A stretch of DNA of 64,000 bases from Pseudomonas fluorescens (lineage in GTDB: Bacteria > Pseudomonadota > Gammaproteobacteria > Pseudomonadales > Pseudomonadaceae). How positions within the stretch are numbered: position 1 is the stretch's first letter; every line of letters starts with the position of its first letter. The notes beneath the pieces were generated by a model. That model did no database searches, was not told the origin of the DNA, and worked only from the letters and a program-made list of their open reading frames with translations. Made by a program: the position numbers and the translations under genes. Positions 39,539 to 47,662 of the stretch are shown in pieces. Where the stretch lies: the NCBI RefSeq assembly GCF_001708445.1, contig NZ_CP015637.1:372001-436000 (forward strand), in the 5' to 3' direction.

Positions 39539-39554
39539 TGGCACGCGCCCTGCA
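39539..39554 (+). promoter_or_regulatory. Sigma-54 promoter of the NrsZ-like RNA
   Basis: TGGCACGCGCCCTGCA carries the full TGGCACG -24 block, and GG and GC are exactly ten bases apart; only the first T of TTGC differs. The start point would be near 39565, ten to fifteen bases before the first hairpin. It is the best sigma-54 match in the window. Confidence 0.88.
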
Positions 39555-39564
39555 ATAACCCTTG

Positions 39565-39862
39565 TACAACCCAGTTTCGGGGACCTTGGTACAGGCAGGC
39601 CGAGAATCCCCTCTTTACACCCGGGGTGCTTGATGCGAACCGCGTCGCGCTCCACACCGCTTTGGGGAACCTCGGTACAGGCAGGCCGGGGATTCCCTCT
39701 TTAACACCGAAGCCCTTGAGGCTTCACCCCGTTTTGGGAGCCCTGGTACAGGCAGGCCGGGAACTCCCTTCTTTACACCCGGGGCTTATGTGGCACAGCG
39801 CCCATAGCCCCAGCCCGTTTTGGGGACCTTGGTACAGGCAGGCCGGGGATTCCCTCTTTTAT
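39565..39862 (+). ncRNA. nrsZ: NrsZ-like nitrogen-regulated sRNA with four repeated hairpins
   Basis: About 298-nt non-coding transcript starting just after a sigma-54 promoter and directly downstream of ntrC. It contains four 33-nt hairpins at 39579-39611, 39665-39697, 39736-39768 and 39822-39854. All share the apical loop UACAGGCAGG closed by GG/CC, an 11-bp stem with an A bulge on the 3' side, and compensatory changes (outer fifth pair A-U, A-U, G-C, A-U; outer fourth pair G-C, A-U, A-U, G-U). The hairpins start 86, 71 and 86 bases apart. The last is followed by TCTTTTATT, so it is probably the terminator. In P. aeruginosa the NtrC/sigma-54-controlled sRNA NrsZ lies in this same ntrC-downstream gap and has repeated stem-loops; I assign this locus to it from position, promoter and structure. 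Exact ends are predicted. Confidence 0.85.
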
Positions 39863-40299
39863 TGCTCTTGGAGATGGATCTCCAGCCGCCAGCGGCCTTC
39901 AGCCTTCTCCCCCGACCATTCCCCGCGCAACGGCCGAGCCGCCACCAGGTTCAGCAGCAGGCCAGCATCGGTCTTGCGTATGCGCCAGTTCACATCCTTG
40001 CCATTGACCTTGAGTTGCCCGCCGGCCGCCTTGCCCTGCGCGTCGAACAACAGCGCCACGGTGCCATCTACCTGCTCGCCGTGCAGCTTGGGCTCGCGGT
40101 TAAACCACACCAGCACGCCGTCCGCCGCCGGCTCGACCTGCAGCAACTCGACCGGGTCGGGGGTGGTCAGGCGACCGATCATCAGGCCCACCATCAGGCC
40201 GACAATCGCCAACGAGCCCAAAACCCTCGGCAATAGCTTCGGCCTGGGATCCTCTTCGAGGGTAGAATGCAGCGCATCTTTGCCTTCGGAGCCGTGCAT
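39859..40299 (-). CDS. Hypothetical single-pass membrane protein next to trmL
   Basis: 146-aa protein with a cytosolic N-tail of about 25 residues, one transmembrane helix (VLGSLAIVGLMVGLMIG, about 26-42) and a C-terminal periplasmic domain of about 100 residues, predicted to be a beta-rich fold. I do not recognise the family; its place between ntrC and trmL matches a conserved pseudomonad hypothetical gene (PA5126, as I recall). Its ATG overlaps the ATG of the divergent trmL by two bases (CATG). Its 3' end meets the 3' end of the NrsZ-like RNA. Confidence 0.8.
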   Translation of the reverse strand: MHGSEGKDALHSTLEEDPRPKLLPRVLGSLAIVGLMVGLMIGRLTTPDPVELLQVEPAADGVLVWFNREPKLHGEQVDGTVALLFDAQGKAAGGQLKVNGKDVNWRIRKTDAGLLLNLVAARPLRGEWSGEKAEGRWRLEIHLQEQ

Positions 40300-40753
40300 G
40301 TTTCACGTCATCCTTTTTCAACCAGAAATTCCGCCGAATACCGGCAACGTTATCAGGCTGTGCGCCAACAGTGGCTGCCACCTGCATTTGATCGAGCCCC
40401 TGGGCTTTGACATGGACGACAAGCGCCTGCGCCGCGCCGGGCTGGATTACCACGAGTACGCCACCTTGCAGCGCCACGCCGACCTGGCCAGCTGCCTGGA
40501 AAGCCTGGGCCACCCAAGGCTGTTCGCGTTTACCACCAAGGGCTCGCGGCCGTTCCATGATGCCAGTTTTGCCGAAGGCGACGCATTCCTGTTCGGCCCG
40601 GAAAGCCGTGGCCTGCCGGCCGAGGTACTCGATGCCCTGCCTGACGGGCATCGCCTGCGCTTGCCGATGCGCGAAGGTTGCCGCAGCCTGAACCTGTCGA
40701 ACACCGTGGCCGTTGCTGTCTACGAAGGCTGGCGCCAACTCGGTTTCAAGTAA
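40298..40753 (+). CDS. trmL: tRNA (cytidine/uridine-2'-O-)-methyltransferase TrmL
   Basis: SPOUT-class enzyme that 2'-O-methylates the wobble position 34 of certain tRNA-Leu. The ORF extends far upstream, but the true start is the ATG at 40298-40300 (MFHVILFQPEIPPNTGNVIR) with GGAG seven bases before, giving 151 aa. Motifs: PEIPPNTGNVIRLCAN near the N-terminus, FGPESRGLP, and RSLNLSNTVAVAVYE, the SPOUT knot for SAM binding. It is transcribed away from the small membrane-protein gene; start codons overlap as CATG. Confidence 0.95.
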   Translation: MFHVILFQPEIPPNTGNVIRLCANSGCHLHLIEPLGFDMDDKRLRRAGLDYHEYATLQRHADLASCLESLGHPRLFAFTTKGSRPFHDASFAEGDAFLFGPESRGLPAEVLDALPDGHRLRLPMREGCRSLNLSNTVAVAVYEGWRQLGFK

Positions 40754-40766
40754 CACACACAGCAAA

Positions 40767-40855
40767 TGTGGTAGGGGGCTTGCCCCCGATAGCGGTGGAT
40801 CAGTCACATAGATGTCGACTGACACTCCGCCATCGGGGGCAAGCCCCCTCCCACA
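40767..40855. repeat. REPIN, TGTGGGAGGGGGCTTG-type (near-duplicate of the one at 39265)
   Basis: Inverted REP pair between convergent trmL and secB. Spacer sequence is nearly identical to that of the REPIN 1.5 kb upstream; the left arm has a G-to-T change (TGTGGTAGGGGGC). Confidence 0.92.
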
Positions 40856-40879
40856 TTGGGTTCTGCGTCGGGTTCGAGA

Positions 40880-41359
40880 TTACTGAACCGTCGACGCGCC
40901 TTCCTGTTGCATGCGCTGCAGCTCTTGAGCGTACAGGGCATCGAAGTTCACCGGAGCCAGCATCAGCGCAGGGAACGAACCACGGGTAACCAGGCTGTCC
41001 AGGGTCTCGCGGGCATACGGGAACAGGATGTTCGGGCAGAACGCACCCAGGGTGTGGCTCATGGACGCCTCGTCCAGGCCCTGGATCAGGAAGATACCGG
41101 CCTGTTGCACTTCAGCGATGAAGGCCACTTCTTCGCCATTCTTGACGGTGACCGACAAGGTCAGCACGACTTCGTGGAAGTCGCCTTCCAGTGCCTTTTG
41201 ACGGGTGTTCAGGTCCAGGGCAACGCTTGGGGTCCATTCCTGGCGGAAGATAGCCGGGCTTTTCGGCGCTTCGAACGACAGGTCACGCACGTAGATGCGC
41301 TGCAGCGAGAACTGTGGGCCTTGGGCTTCTGCTGCTTCGGTATTCTGTTGGTCAGTCAT
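40880..41359 (-). CDS. secB: Protein-export chaperone SecB
   Basis: Cytosolic tetrameric chaperone that keeps preproteins unfolded and hands them to SecA. 159 aa, normal. The family pattern is seen in [16 protein letters not shown] near residue 17 and in [18 protein letters not shown], followed by an acidic, Gln-rich C-terminus. AAGGA lies eight bases before the ATG. It follows a rhodanese-like gene and grxC in the same direction, a set-up shared with many gammaproteobacteria. Confidence 0.97.
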   Translation of the reverse strand: MTDQQNTEAAEAQGPQFSLQRIYVRDLSFEAPKSPAIFRQEWTPSVALDLNTRQKALEGDFHEVVLTLSVTVKNGEEVAFIAEVQQAGIFLIQGLDEASMSHTLGAFCPNILFPYARETLDSLVTRGSFPALMLAPVNFDALYAQELQRMQQEGASTVQ

Positions 41360-41401
41360 CGCAGATCCTTCTTGATCTTGGGGTCTTTTAGGGGTTGGGA
41401 G

Positions 41402-41656
41402 TCAGACGTGCAGCAGCGCATCGAGTTTACCGGAGCGCTCCAGGGCGAACAGGTCATCGCATCCACCGACGTGCCGGGTGCCGATCCAGATCTGCGGAAC
41501 GGACGTGCGCCCCGCCTTCTGGGCCATTTCGGCACGCACCTGGGGCTTGCCGTCGACCTTGATCTCTTCGAAGGCAACACCCTTTTTCTCCAGCAAAGCC
41601 TTGGCTCGCATGCAGTAAGGGCACCAATCGCTGGAATAGACGACAACCTGGCTCAT
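41402..41656 (-). CDS. grxC: Glutaredoxin 3
   Basis: Small dithiol glutaredoxin, 84 aa, that reduces disulfides and supplies electrons from glutathione. The CPYC active site is at residues 12-15 (SSDWCPYCMRA), the cis-Pro is in TSVPQIWIG, and the glutathione-binding GGCDDL follows. Its ATG lies one base after the stop of the upstream rhodanese-like gene, and secB lies 42 bases downstream. Confidence 0.96.
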   Translation of the reverse strand: MSQVVVYSSDWCPYCMRAKALLEKKGVAFEEIKVDGKPQVRAEMAQKAGRTSVPQIWIGTRHVGGCDDLFALERSGKLDALLHV

Positions 41657-41657
41657 A

Positions 41658-42071
41658 TCACTTCACCAGCGGCAGGTTATCGGCGCGCCAGCTGCTGATA
41701 CCACCAGACAGCTTGGCCGCAGTGAAACCGGTCTTGAGCATTTCGCGGGCGTGGGTGCCGGCGTGCTGGCCTTGGGCGTCGACCAGGATGATGGTCTTGG
41801 CCTTGTGTTTTTCCAGCTCGGCCAGGCGCGCAATCAGCTTGTCCTGCGGAATGTTCAGGGCGCCGACGATATGGCCGGTGGCAAAATCCTTGGCCGGGCG
41901 GATATCCACGACAATCGCCTCATCCTTGTTGACCAGCGCGGTCAGCTCCGACGTGCTCAGGCTGCGGCCACCGCGGCTCATCTCGTGAGCGATCAGCAGC
42001 GCCAGCAGGATGACGAAGGCACCCGCGAGCAGATAGTGGGCAGTGGCAAATGCAATCAGGTGATCAACCAT
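41658..42071 (-). CDS. Membrane-anchored rhodanese-like protein without catalytic Cys
   Basis: 137-aa protein: one N-terminal transmembrane helix (YLLAGAFVILLALLIAHEM) followed by a rhodanese-like domain (about 40-137). The domain has IVVDIRPAKDFATGHIVGALNIP, as expected, but the active-site loop reads VDAQGQHAGTHA: the catalytic Cys that begins the Cys-x-x-Gly loop is replaced, here by Asp, which I confirmed in the DNA. It is first of a tight operon with grxC and secB. A sulfur-transfer role is thus doubtful; it may act as a binding or scaffold protein. Confidence 0.88.
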   Translation of the reverse strand: MVDHLIAFATAHYLLAGAFVILLALLIAHEMSRGGRSLSTSELTALVNKDEAIVVDIRPAKDFATGHIVGALNIPQDKLIARLAELEKHKAKTIILVDAQGQHAGTHAREMLKTGFTAAKLSGGISSWRADNLPLVK

Positions 42072-42222
42072 CAAGGAGGTTCCAGGGCGTTAAAATGGCG
42101 GTAAGTATACACAGCCGCCAGGGGGGGCCAACCCCCGTAAAGCGGTGACGTGGTCGGAACTTCGCTTTAAACTGCCACTCCCTTTTCAATCCCCTTCACT
42201 AATTACCGCCGCGAGAGGATCT

Positions 42223-43749
42223 ATGACTACTACGCCTAAACCTTTGGTCCTGATAATTCTCGATGGCTTCGGACACAGTGAAAGCCACCACGACAACGCC
42301 GTGTACTCGGCGCGCAAGCCGGTCCTGGACCGCCTGACCGCCACCGTCCCCAACGGCCTGATCTCCGGTTCCGGCATGGACGTGGGCCTGCCGGACGGCC
42401 AAATGGGCAACTCGGAAGTCGGCCACATGAACCTGGGCGCCGGACGAGTGGTCTATCAGGACTTCACGCGCGTGACCAAAGCGATCCGCGATGGCGAATT
42501 CTTCGAGAACCCGACTATCTGCGCGGCAGTGGATAAAGCCGTCGCCGCCGGCAAAGCGGTGCACTTCATGGGCCTGCTGTCCGACGGTGGCGTACATAGC
42601 CACCAGGACCACCTGGTGGCCATGGCCGAACTGGCCTTCAAGCGGGGCGCCGACAAGATCTACCTGCACGCCTTCCTCGACGGCCGCGACACCCCGCCGA
42701 AGAGCGCGCAGTCGTCCATTGAGCTGCTGGACGCCACCTTCGCCGCCCTGGGCAAAGGCCGCATCGCCAGCCTGGTCGGCCGCTACTTCGCCATGGACCG
42801 CGACAACCGTTGGGACCGCGTGGCCCAGGCCTACAACCTGATCGTCGACGGCCAGGCCGAATTCAACGCCGCCACCGCCCAGGAAGGCCTTGAAGCCGCC
42901 TACGCCCGTGGCGAGAGCGATGAGTTCGTCAAAGCCACCACCATCGGCGAGCCGGTGAAAGTCGAAGACGGCGACGCCGTGGTCTTCATGAACTTCCGCG
43001 CCGACCGCGCCCGCGAGCTGAGCCGTGTGTTTGTCGAAGACGGTTTCAAGGAGTTCGAGCGTGCGCGCCAGCCGAAAGTCCAATATGTCGGCCTGACCCA
43101 ATACGCCGCCAGCATCCCCGCCCCCGCAGCCTTTGCCGCAGGCAGCCTGGACAACGTGCTGGGCGACTACCTGGCGAAAAACGGCAAGACCCAGCTGCGC
43201 ATCGCCGAAACCGAGAAGTATGCCCACGTGACCTTCTTCTTCTCCGGCGGTCGCGAAGAACCGTTCCCCGGCGAAGAGCGCATCCTGATCCCGTCGCCTA
43301 AAGTCGCCACCTACGACCTGCAACCGGAAATGAGCGCGCCGCAAGTCACCGACAAGATCGTCGACGCCATCGACCACCAGCGGTATGACGTGATCGTGGT
43401 CAACTACGCCAACGGTGACATGGTCGGCCACAGCGGCAACCTGGAAGCCGCGATCAAGGCCGTGGAATGCCTGGACCAGTGCGTCGGCCGCATCGTCGAT
43501 GCGCTGGAAAAGGTCGGCGGCGAAGCGCTGATCACCGCCGACCACGGTAACTGCGAGCAGATGTCCGACGAATCCACCGGGCAGGCCCACACGGCCCATA
43601 CCACCGAGCCGGTGCCGTTCATCTACGTCGGCAAGCGCGACTTCAAAGTGCGTGATGGCGGCGTGCTGGCGGATGTGGCACCGACAATGTTGATGCTGAT
43701 GGGGTTGGAGAAGCCGAAAGAGATGACCGGCACTTCGATTCTGGTCTGA
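42223..43749 (+). CDS. gpmI: 2,3-bisphosphoglycerate-independent phosphoglycerate mutase
   Basis: Glycolytic/gluconeogenic enzyme that interconverts 3- and 2-phosphoglycerate using two Mn2+. I start at the ATG at 42223-42225 ([17 protein letters not shown]), with GAGAGG about six bases upstream, giving 508 aa. The catalytic Ser is in [12 protein letters not shown] near residue 64; metal ligands are in LDGFG near the start, and in [11 protein letters not shown] and [10 protein letters not shown] near the end. It is divergent from the rhodanese-grxC-secB operon. Confidence 0.97.
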   Translation: MTTTPKPLVLIILDGFGHSESHHDNAVYSARKPVLDRLTATVPNGLISGSGMDVGLPDGQMGNSEVGHMNLGAGRVVYQDFTRVTKAIRDGEFFENPTICAAVDKAVAAGKAVHFMGLLSDGGVHSHQDHLVAMAELAFKRGADKIYLHAFLDGRDTPPKSAQSSIELLDATFAALGKGRIASLVGRYFAMDRDNRWDRVAQAYNLIVDGQAEFNAATAQEGLEAAYARGESDEFVKATTIGEPVKVEDGDAVVFMNFRADRARELSRVFVEDGFKEFERARQPKVQYVGLTQYAASIPAPAAFAAGSLDNVLGDYLAKNGKTQLRIAETEKYAHVTFFFSGGREEPFPGEERILIPSPKVATYDLQPEMSAPQVTDKIVDAIDHQRYDVIVVNYANGDMVGHSGNLEAAIKAVECLDQCVGRIVDALEKVGGEALITADHGNCEQMSDESTGQAHTAHTTEPVPFIYVGKRDFKVRDGGVLADVAPTMLMLMGLEKPKEMTGTSILV

Positions 43750-43772
43750 TTCTCAGAATCACCGAAAAATAG

Positions 43773-43861
43773 TGTGGGAGGGGGCTTGCCCCCGATTACG
43801 GTAGATCAGCTGACACCCATGTGGCTGATACATCGCTATCGGGGGCAAGCCCCTTCCCACA
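43773..43861. repeat. REPIN, TGTGGGAGGGGGCTTG-type
   Basis: Inverted REP pair 24 bases after gpmI, before envC. The left arm is TGTGGGAGGGGGCTTGCCCC and the right arm ends CAAGCCCCTTCCCACA (one mismatch to the consensus). Confidence 0.92.
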
Positions 43862-44007
43862 TTGGATCTTCCGCGTTTGGTAGATGTCTTTTTGCCATAC
43901 CAGCGCCACTCGGCACCTATCTTGCCCGGAAGCCTGAATTGGGCGTTTTTTTTGCAGCGCTTGGCGGGCATACTAGGCCGTCCCTTTCCGTGGTGTCGCC
44001 CGCCTCT

Positions 44008-45303
44008 ATGCTTCGCGCCTTGATTACCCTCGCTCTTGTCTGCCTGCTCCAACCGGCGTTTGCCGATGAGCGCGCGCAAACCCAACAACAGTTGGACGCT
44101 ACGCGTCAGGACATTACCGAGCTGAAAAAACTGCTCGGCAAGCTCCAGGAAGAAAAATCCGGGGTGCAGAAAGACCTGCGCGGCACGGAAACCGAGATGG
44201 GCAAGCTGGAGAAACAGGTCCAGGAGCTGCAAAAAGAATTAAAGAAGAGCGAGTCGGAACTGGAGCGACTCGACGCTGAGAAAAAAAAACTCCAGAGCGC
44301 ACGCGTTGAACAGCAACGCCTGATCGCGATCCAGGCCCGCGCCGCCTACCAGAGCGGCCGCCAGGAGTACCTCAAGCTGCTGCTCAACCAGCAGAACCCG
44401 GAAAAGTTCGCGCGCACCCTCACCTACTACGACTACGTGAGCCAGGCACGCCTGGCGCAATTGAAGGGTTTCAACGAGACCCTGCGCCAACTGGCCAATG
44501 TCGAACAGGAAATCGCCGACCAGCAGTCGCAGTTGCTCGACCAGAAAAGCGCCCTCGACGTCCAGCGCGACCAGTTGGACAAGGTCCGCAAGGAACGCCA
44601 GCTGGCCCTGGCCAAGCTCAACGAAGACGTAAAGGCCCGCGACGCCAAGCTGCAAGCTCGCGAGCAGGACCAGGCCGACCTGGCCAAGGTACTCAAGACC
44701 ATCGAAGAAACCCTGGCCCGCCAGGCACGTGAGGCCGAGGAAGCGCGCCAGAAAGCGCTGATCGCCCAGCAGGAAGCCGAAAAAAAGCGCCAGCGTGAGG
44801 CCGAACTGGCAGCCACGACGGACGCTCCGGCCCCCCACAAGCCCGCGCACGCAGCACCTGGCCCGCTGGTTTCCAGCGCCGGCGAATCCTTCGGCGGCCC
44901 TTTTGCTTCCGCGCGCGGCAAACTTCCATGGCCGGTTGATGGTCGACTACTGGCACGCTTTGGGGAAACCCGTGGCGACGACACCCGCGCCAAGTGGGAC
45001 GGGGTGATGATCAGCGCCGCTGCTGGCAGCCAGGTCCATGCCGTACACGGTGGCCGCGTGGTGTTTGCCGATTGGCTGCGGGGCGCCGGTTTGTTGGTGA
45101 TTCTCGACCACGGTAATGGCTATTTGAGCCTTTATGGCCACAATCAGACTTTACTCAAGTCGGCAGGTGATGTTGTAAAAGCCGGTGAATCCATCTCCAC
45201 TGTCGGTAACAGTGGCGGCCAGGACACCCCGGCGCTGTACTTCGCTATTCGTCAGCAGGGTCGCCCGAGCGATCCCGCACAATGGTGCCGCTCCCAAGGA
45301 TAG
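44008..45303 (+). CDS. envC: EnvC-like murein hydrolase activator
   Basis: Periplasmic coiled-coil protein with a C-terminal LytM (M23) domain that activates the AmiA/AmiB amidases at the septum. I start at the ATG at 44008-44010 (MLRALITLALVCLLQPAFA), giving 431 aa; the longer frame is REPIN-derived. Signal peptide about 1-19; long coiled coil about 20-270 with many E/K/Q heptads; LytM domain about 310-431. In that domain the metal motifs are degenerate: the first His is missing (RAKWDGV) and the HxH reads YFAIR, as in non-catalytic EnvC. It is upstream of ctpA by 30 bases. Confidence 0.93.
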   Translation: MLRALITLALVCLLQPAFADERAQTQQQLDATRQDITELKKLLGKLQEEKSGVQKDLRGTETEMGKLEKQVQELQKELKKSESELERLDAEKKKLQSARVEQQRLIAIQARAAYQSGRQEYLKLLLNQQNPEKFARTLTYYDYVSQARLAQLKGFNETLRQLANVEQEIADQQSQLLDQKSALDVQRDQLDKVRKERQLALAKLNEDVKARDAKLQAREQDQADLAKVLKTIEETLARQAREAEEARQKALIAQQEAEKKRQREAELAATTDAPAPHKPAHAAPGPLVSSAGESFGGPFASARGKLPWPVDGRLLARFGETRGDDTRAKWDGVMISAAAGSQVHAVHGGRVVFADWLRGAGLLVILDHGNGYLSLYGHNQTLLKSAGDVVKAGESISTVGNSGGQDTPALYFAIRQQGRPSDPAQWCRSQG

Positions 45304-45333
45304 GGGCGCATCTACACTAGGAGTTCGTTCGAC

Positions 45334-46650
45334 ATGCTGCATTTGTCCCGCCTCACTTCGCTGGCCCTGACGATCGCCCTGGTGATCGGCGCGCCTCTGG
45401 CTTTTGCCGACCAGGCCGCACCGGCTGCACCTGCCGCCACGGCCGCGACCACCAAGGCGCCGTTGCCGCTGGACGAGCTGCGCACCTTTGCCGAGGTCAT
45501 GGACCGGATCAAGGCCGCCTATGTCGAACCCGTAGACGACAAGACCCTGCTGGAGAATGCCATCAAGGGCATGCTCAGCAACCTCGACCCACACTCCGCC
45601 TACCTCGGCCCGGAAGATTTCGCCGAGCTGCAGGAAAGCACCAGCGGTGAATTCGGCGGCCTGGGCATCGAAGTCGGCGCCGAGGACGGCCAGATCAAGG
45701 TCGTCTCCCCGATTGACGACACCCCAGCGTCCAAGGCCGGTATCCAGGCCGGCGACTTGATCGTCAAGATCAACGGCCAGCCGACCCGCGGCCAGACCAT
45801 GACCGAAGCCGTCGACAAGATGCGCGGCAAAATCGGCCAGAAAATCACCCTGACCCTGGTGCGCGACGGCGGTGCCCCGTTCGACGTGACCCTGGCCCGC
45901 GCGACCATCACGGTCAAGAGCGTGAAGAGCCAGTTGCTCGAGTCAGGCTACGGCTACATCCGTATTACCCAGTTCCAGGTCAAGACCGGCGACGAAGTGG
46001 CCAAGGCCCTGGCCAAACTGCGCAAGGACAACGGCAAGAAGCTCAACGGCATCGTGCTCGACCTGCGCAACAACCCAGGTGGCGTGCTGCAGGCGGCGGT
46101 GGAAGTGGTCGACCACTTCATCACCAAGGGCCTGATCGTCTACACCAAGGGCCGCATCGCCAATTCCGAGTTGCGCTTCTCGGCTACCGGCAACGACCTC
46201 AGCGAAAACGTACCGCTGGCCGTGCTGATCAACGGCGGCAGCGCCTCGGCCTCGGAAATCGTTGCCGGTGCCCTGCAGGACCAGAAGCGCGGCGTGCTGA
46301 TGGGCACGACCAGCTTCGGCAAAGGCTCGGTGCAAACCGTGCTGCCGCTGAACAACGAGCGTGCGCTGAAGATCACCACGGCGCTGTACTACACGCCAAA
46401 CGGTCGCTCGATCCAGGCCCAGGGCATCGTGCCGGACATCGAAGTGCGCAAGGCCAAGATCACCAACGAGGTCGACAGCGAGTACTACAAGGAAGCGGAC
46501 CTGCAAGGCCACCTGGGCAATGGCAACGGCGGCGCCGACCAGCCAACCGGCAGCGGCTCCAAAGCCAAGCCGATGCCGCAGGACGATGACTACCAATTGG
46601 CCCAGGCGCTGAGCCTGCTCAAGGGCCTGAGCATTACGCGCAGCCGTTGA
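45334..46650 (+). CDS. ctpA: C-terminal processing protease (S41)
   Basis: Periplasmic Ser-Lys protease of the tail-specific protease family, 438 aa. Signal peptide about 1-25 (MLHLSRLTSLALTIALVIG...). A linker and PDZ domain (GGLGIEVGAEDGQIKVVSP, near 105) precede the catalytic core: the nucleophile Ser in NGGSASASEIVAGAL and the Lys in TTSFGKGSVQ. In P. aeruginosa CtpA degrades peptidoglycan cross-link hydrolases. Its neighbour is envC, which fits a cell-wall role. Confidence 0.96.
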   Translation: MLHLSRLTSLALTIALVIGAPLAFADQAAPAAPAATAATTKAPLPLDELRTFAEVMDRIKAAYVEPVDDKTLLENAIKGMLSNLDPHSAYLGPEDFAELQESTSGEFGGLGIEVGAEDGQIKVVSPIDDTPASKAGIQAGDLIVKINGQPTRGQTMTEAVDKMRGKIGQKITLTLVRDGGAPFDVTLARATITVKSVKSQLLESGYGYIRITQFQVKTGDEVAKALAKLRKDNGKKLNGIVLDLRNNPGGVLQAAVEVVDHFITKGLIVYTKGRIANSELRFSATGNDLSENVPLAVLINGGSASASEIVAGALQDQKRGVLMGTTSFGKGSVQTVLPLNNERALKITTALYYTPNGRSIQAQGIVPDIEVRKAKITNEVDSEYYKEADLQGHLGNGNGGADQPTGSGSKAKPMPQDDDYQLAQALSLLKGLSITRSR

Positions 46651-46651
46651 T

Positions 46652-47425
46652 ATGCGCTTTGCCCTGATCATCGCTGCGCTATGCAGCCTGGCAGGGGTCG
46701 CTCACGCGACTCCCGCCAGCGAGCCGCACAAAGCCTACCTGACCCTCATCATCGACGACCTCGGGCAAAACCTGGCCCGGGATCGTCGCGTGCTGGCCCT
46801 GCCTGGGCCGGTGACCACCGCAATCATGCCCGACACGCCCCACGCCGCCGAATTCGCCCGCGAAGCGCACAAGGCCGGCAAGATCGTGATCCTGCACATG
46901 CCCATGGACCCGGCCACCGGTCCGTTCGCCTGGCACCCCGACCTGCCTATCGAAGAGCTCGGCAAGCGCCTGGACGCCGCGTTCCAGGCCGTGCCCTACA
47001 CCGCCGGTATCAACAACCACATGGGCAGTCGAATGACCGCACAGCCCGCGGCGATGGCCTGGTTGATGGCCGACCTGCAACGACGCAACAAATTCTTTGT
47101 CGACAGCCGCACCAGCGCGCAGACCGTCGCCGCCGCCGAGGCACAGAAAATTGGCCTGGCCCATGTCTCGCGGGATGTCTTCCTCGACGACGAGCGCACC
47201 GAAGCCGCAATCACCACGCAACTGCAAACCGCGATCAAGCTGGCGCATAAACAGGGTTCGGCAGTGATGATCGGTCATCCGTACCCGCAGACCCTGGCGG
47301 TACTGGAACGCGAGCTGCCCAAGCTCAAGGCCCAGGGCGTCGACTGGATCGATATCAAGTTGATGATCAGTGTGCGCGGTAACCAGGCCATGGGTGGTCA
47401 CGGTAAGAACGGCATCTATCGCTAA
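46652..47425 (+). CDS. Divergent polysaccharide deacetylase family protein (YibQ-like)
   Basis: 257-aa periplasmic protein. It begins one base after the ctpA stop codon (TGATATG), so it is translationally coupled. Signal peptide MRFALIIAALCSLAGVAHA. The mature part has the YibQ pattern: LTLIIDDLGQNLARDR near residue 33 (the DD of the deacetylase metal site), LHMPMDP, NNHMGSR and FVDSRTSA. The catalytic activity is not established. The envC-ctpA-yibQ cluster is a conserved cell-wall neighbourhood. Confidence 0.92.
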   Translation: MRFALIIAALCSLAGVAHATPASEPHKAYLTLIIDDLGQNLARDRRVLALPGPVTTAIMPDTPHAAEFAREAHKAGKIVILHMPMDPATGPFAWHPDLPIEELGKRLDAAFQAVPYTAGINNHMGSRMTAQPAAMAWLMADLQRRNKFFVDSRTSAQTVAAAEAQKIGLAHVSRDVFLDDERTEAAITTQLQTAIKLAHKQGSAVMIGHPYPQTLAVLERELPKLKAQGVDWIDIKLMISVRGNQAMGGHGKNGIYR

Positions 47426-47488
47426 GGATCTGATACCTCTGTGGCGATTCGACAAGCCCTGATGCCGTTCAGTTAAGCGTACATCGCC

Positions 47489-47605
47489 TTCTGTAGGAGC
47501 GAGGGGGACGCCTAGTTCTTGCTCGCGAAAAACGTCAACGATAACGTGGGTTCCCTGAATGAACGCGGCGCCTGTGAGTTTTTCGCGAGCAAGCTCGCTC
47601 CTACA
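47489..47605. repeat. REPIN, GTAGGAGCGAGC-type, with a 14-nt insertion in the left arm
   Basis: The left arm begins GTAGGAGCGAG and is then interrupted by GGGGACGCCTAGTT (47502-47515) before CTTGCTCGCG; the right arm is the uninterrupted consensus. The inner spacer is close to that of the copy at 62325. Type B. Confidence 0.9.
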
Positions 47606-47662
47606 AAAAAAGCTTTAACTGAACCGCATTAGGGCTTGCTACAAAAAAGAGTCGACGGAAGG

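Noticed and set aside
39575..39860. CRISPR-like array (four direct repeats with similar spacing)
   Set aside because: Spacing is uneven (86, 71, 86), the repeats diverge outside the core, spacers are not unique protospacer-like, no cas genes are near, and the promoter and structure point to an sRNA.
39497..40297. Long in-frame extension upstream of trmL
   Set aside because: It translates the sRNA repeats and the antisense of a neighbouring gene. The ATG at 40298 has a good Shine-Dalgarno sequence and gives the standard TrmL length.
43774..44007. Extended N-terminus of envC
   Set aside because: The extension is translated REPIN sequence; the ATG at 44008 begins a proper signal peptide.
44008..45303. 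Active M23 endopeptidase
   Set aside because: The metal-binding His motifs are degenerate (first His missing; HxH reads YFAIR), so an EnvC-type activator is more likely.
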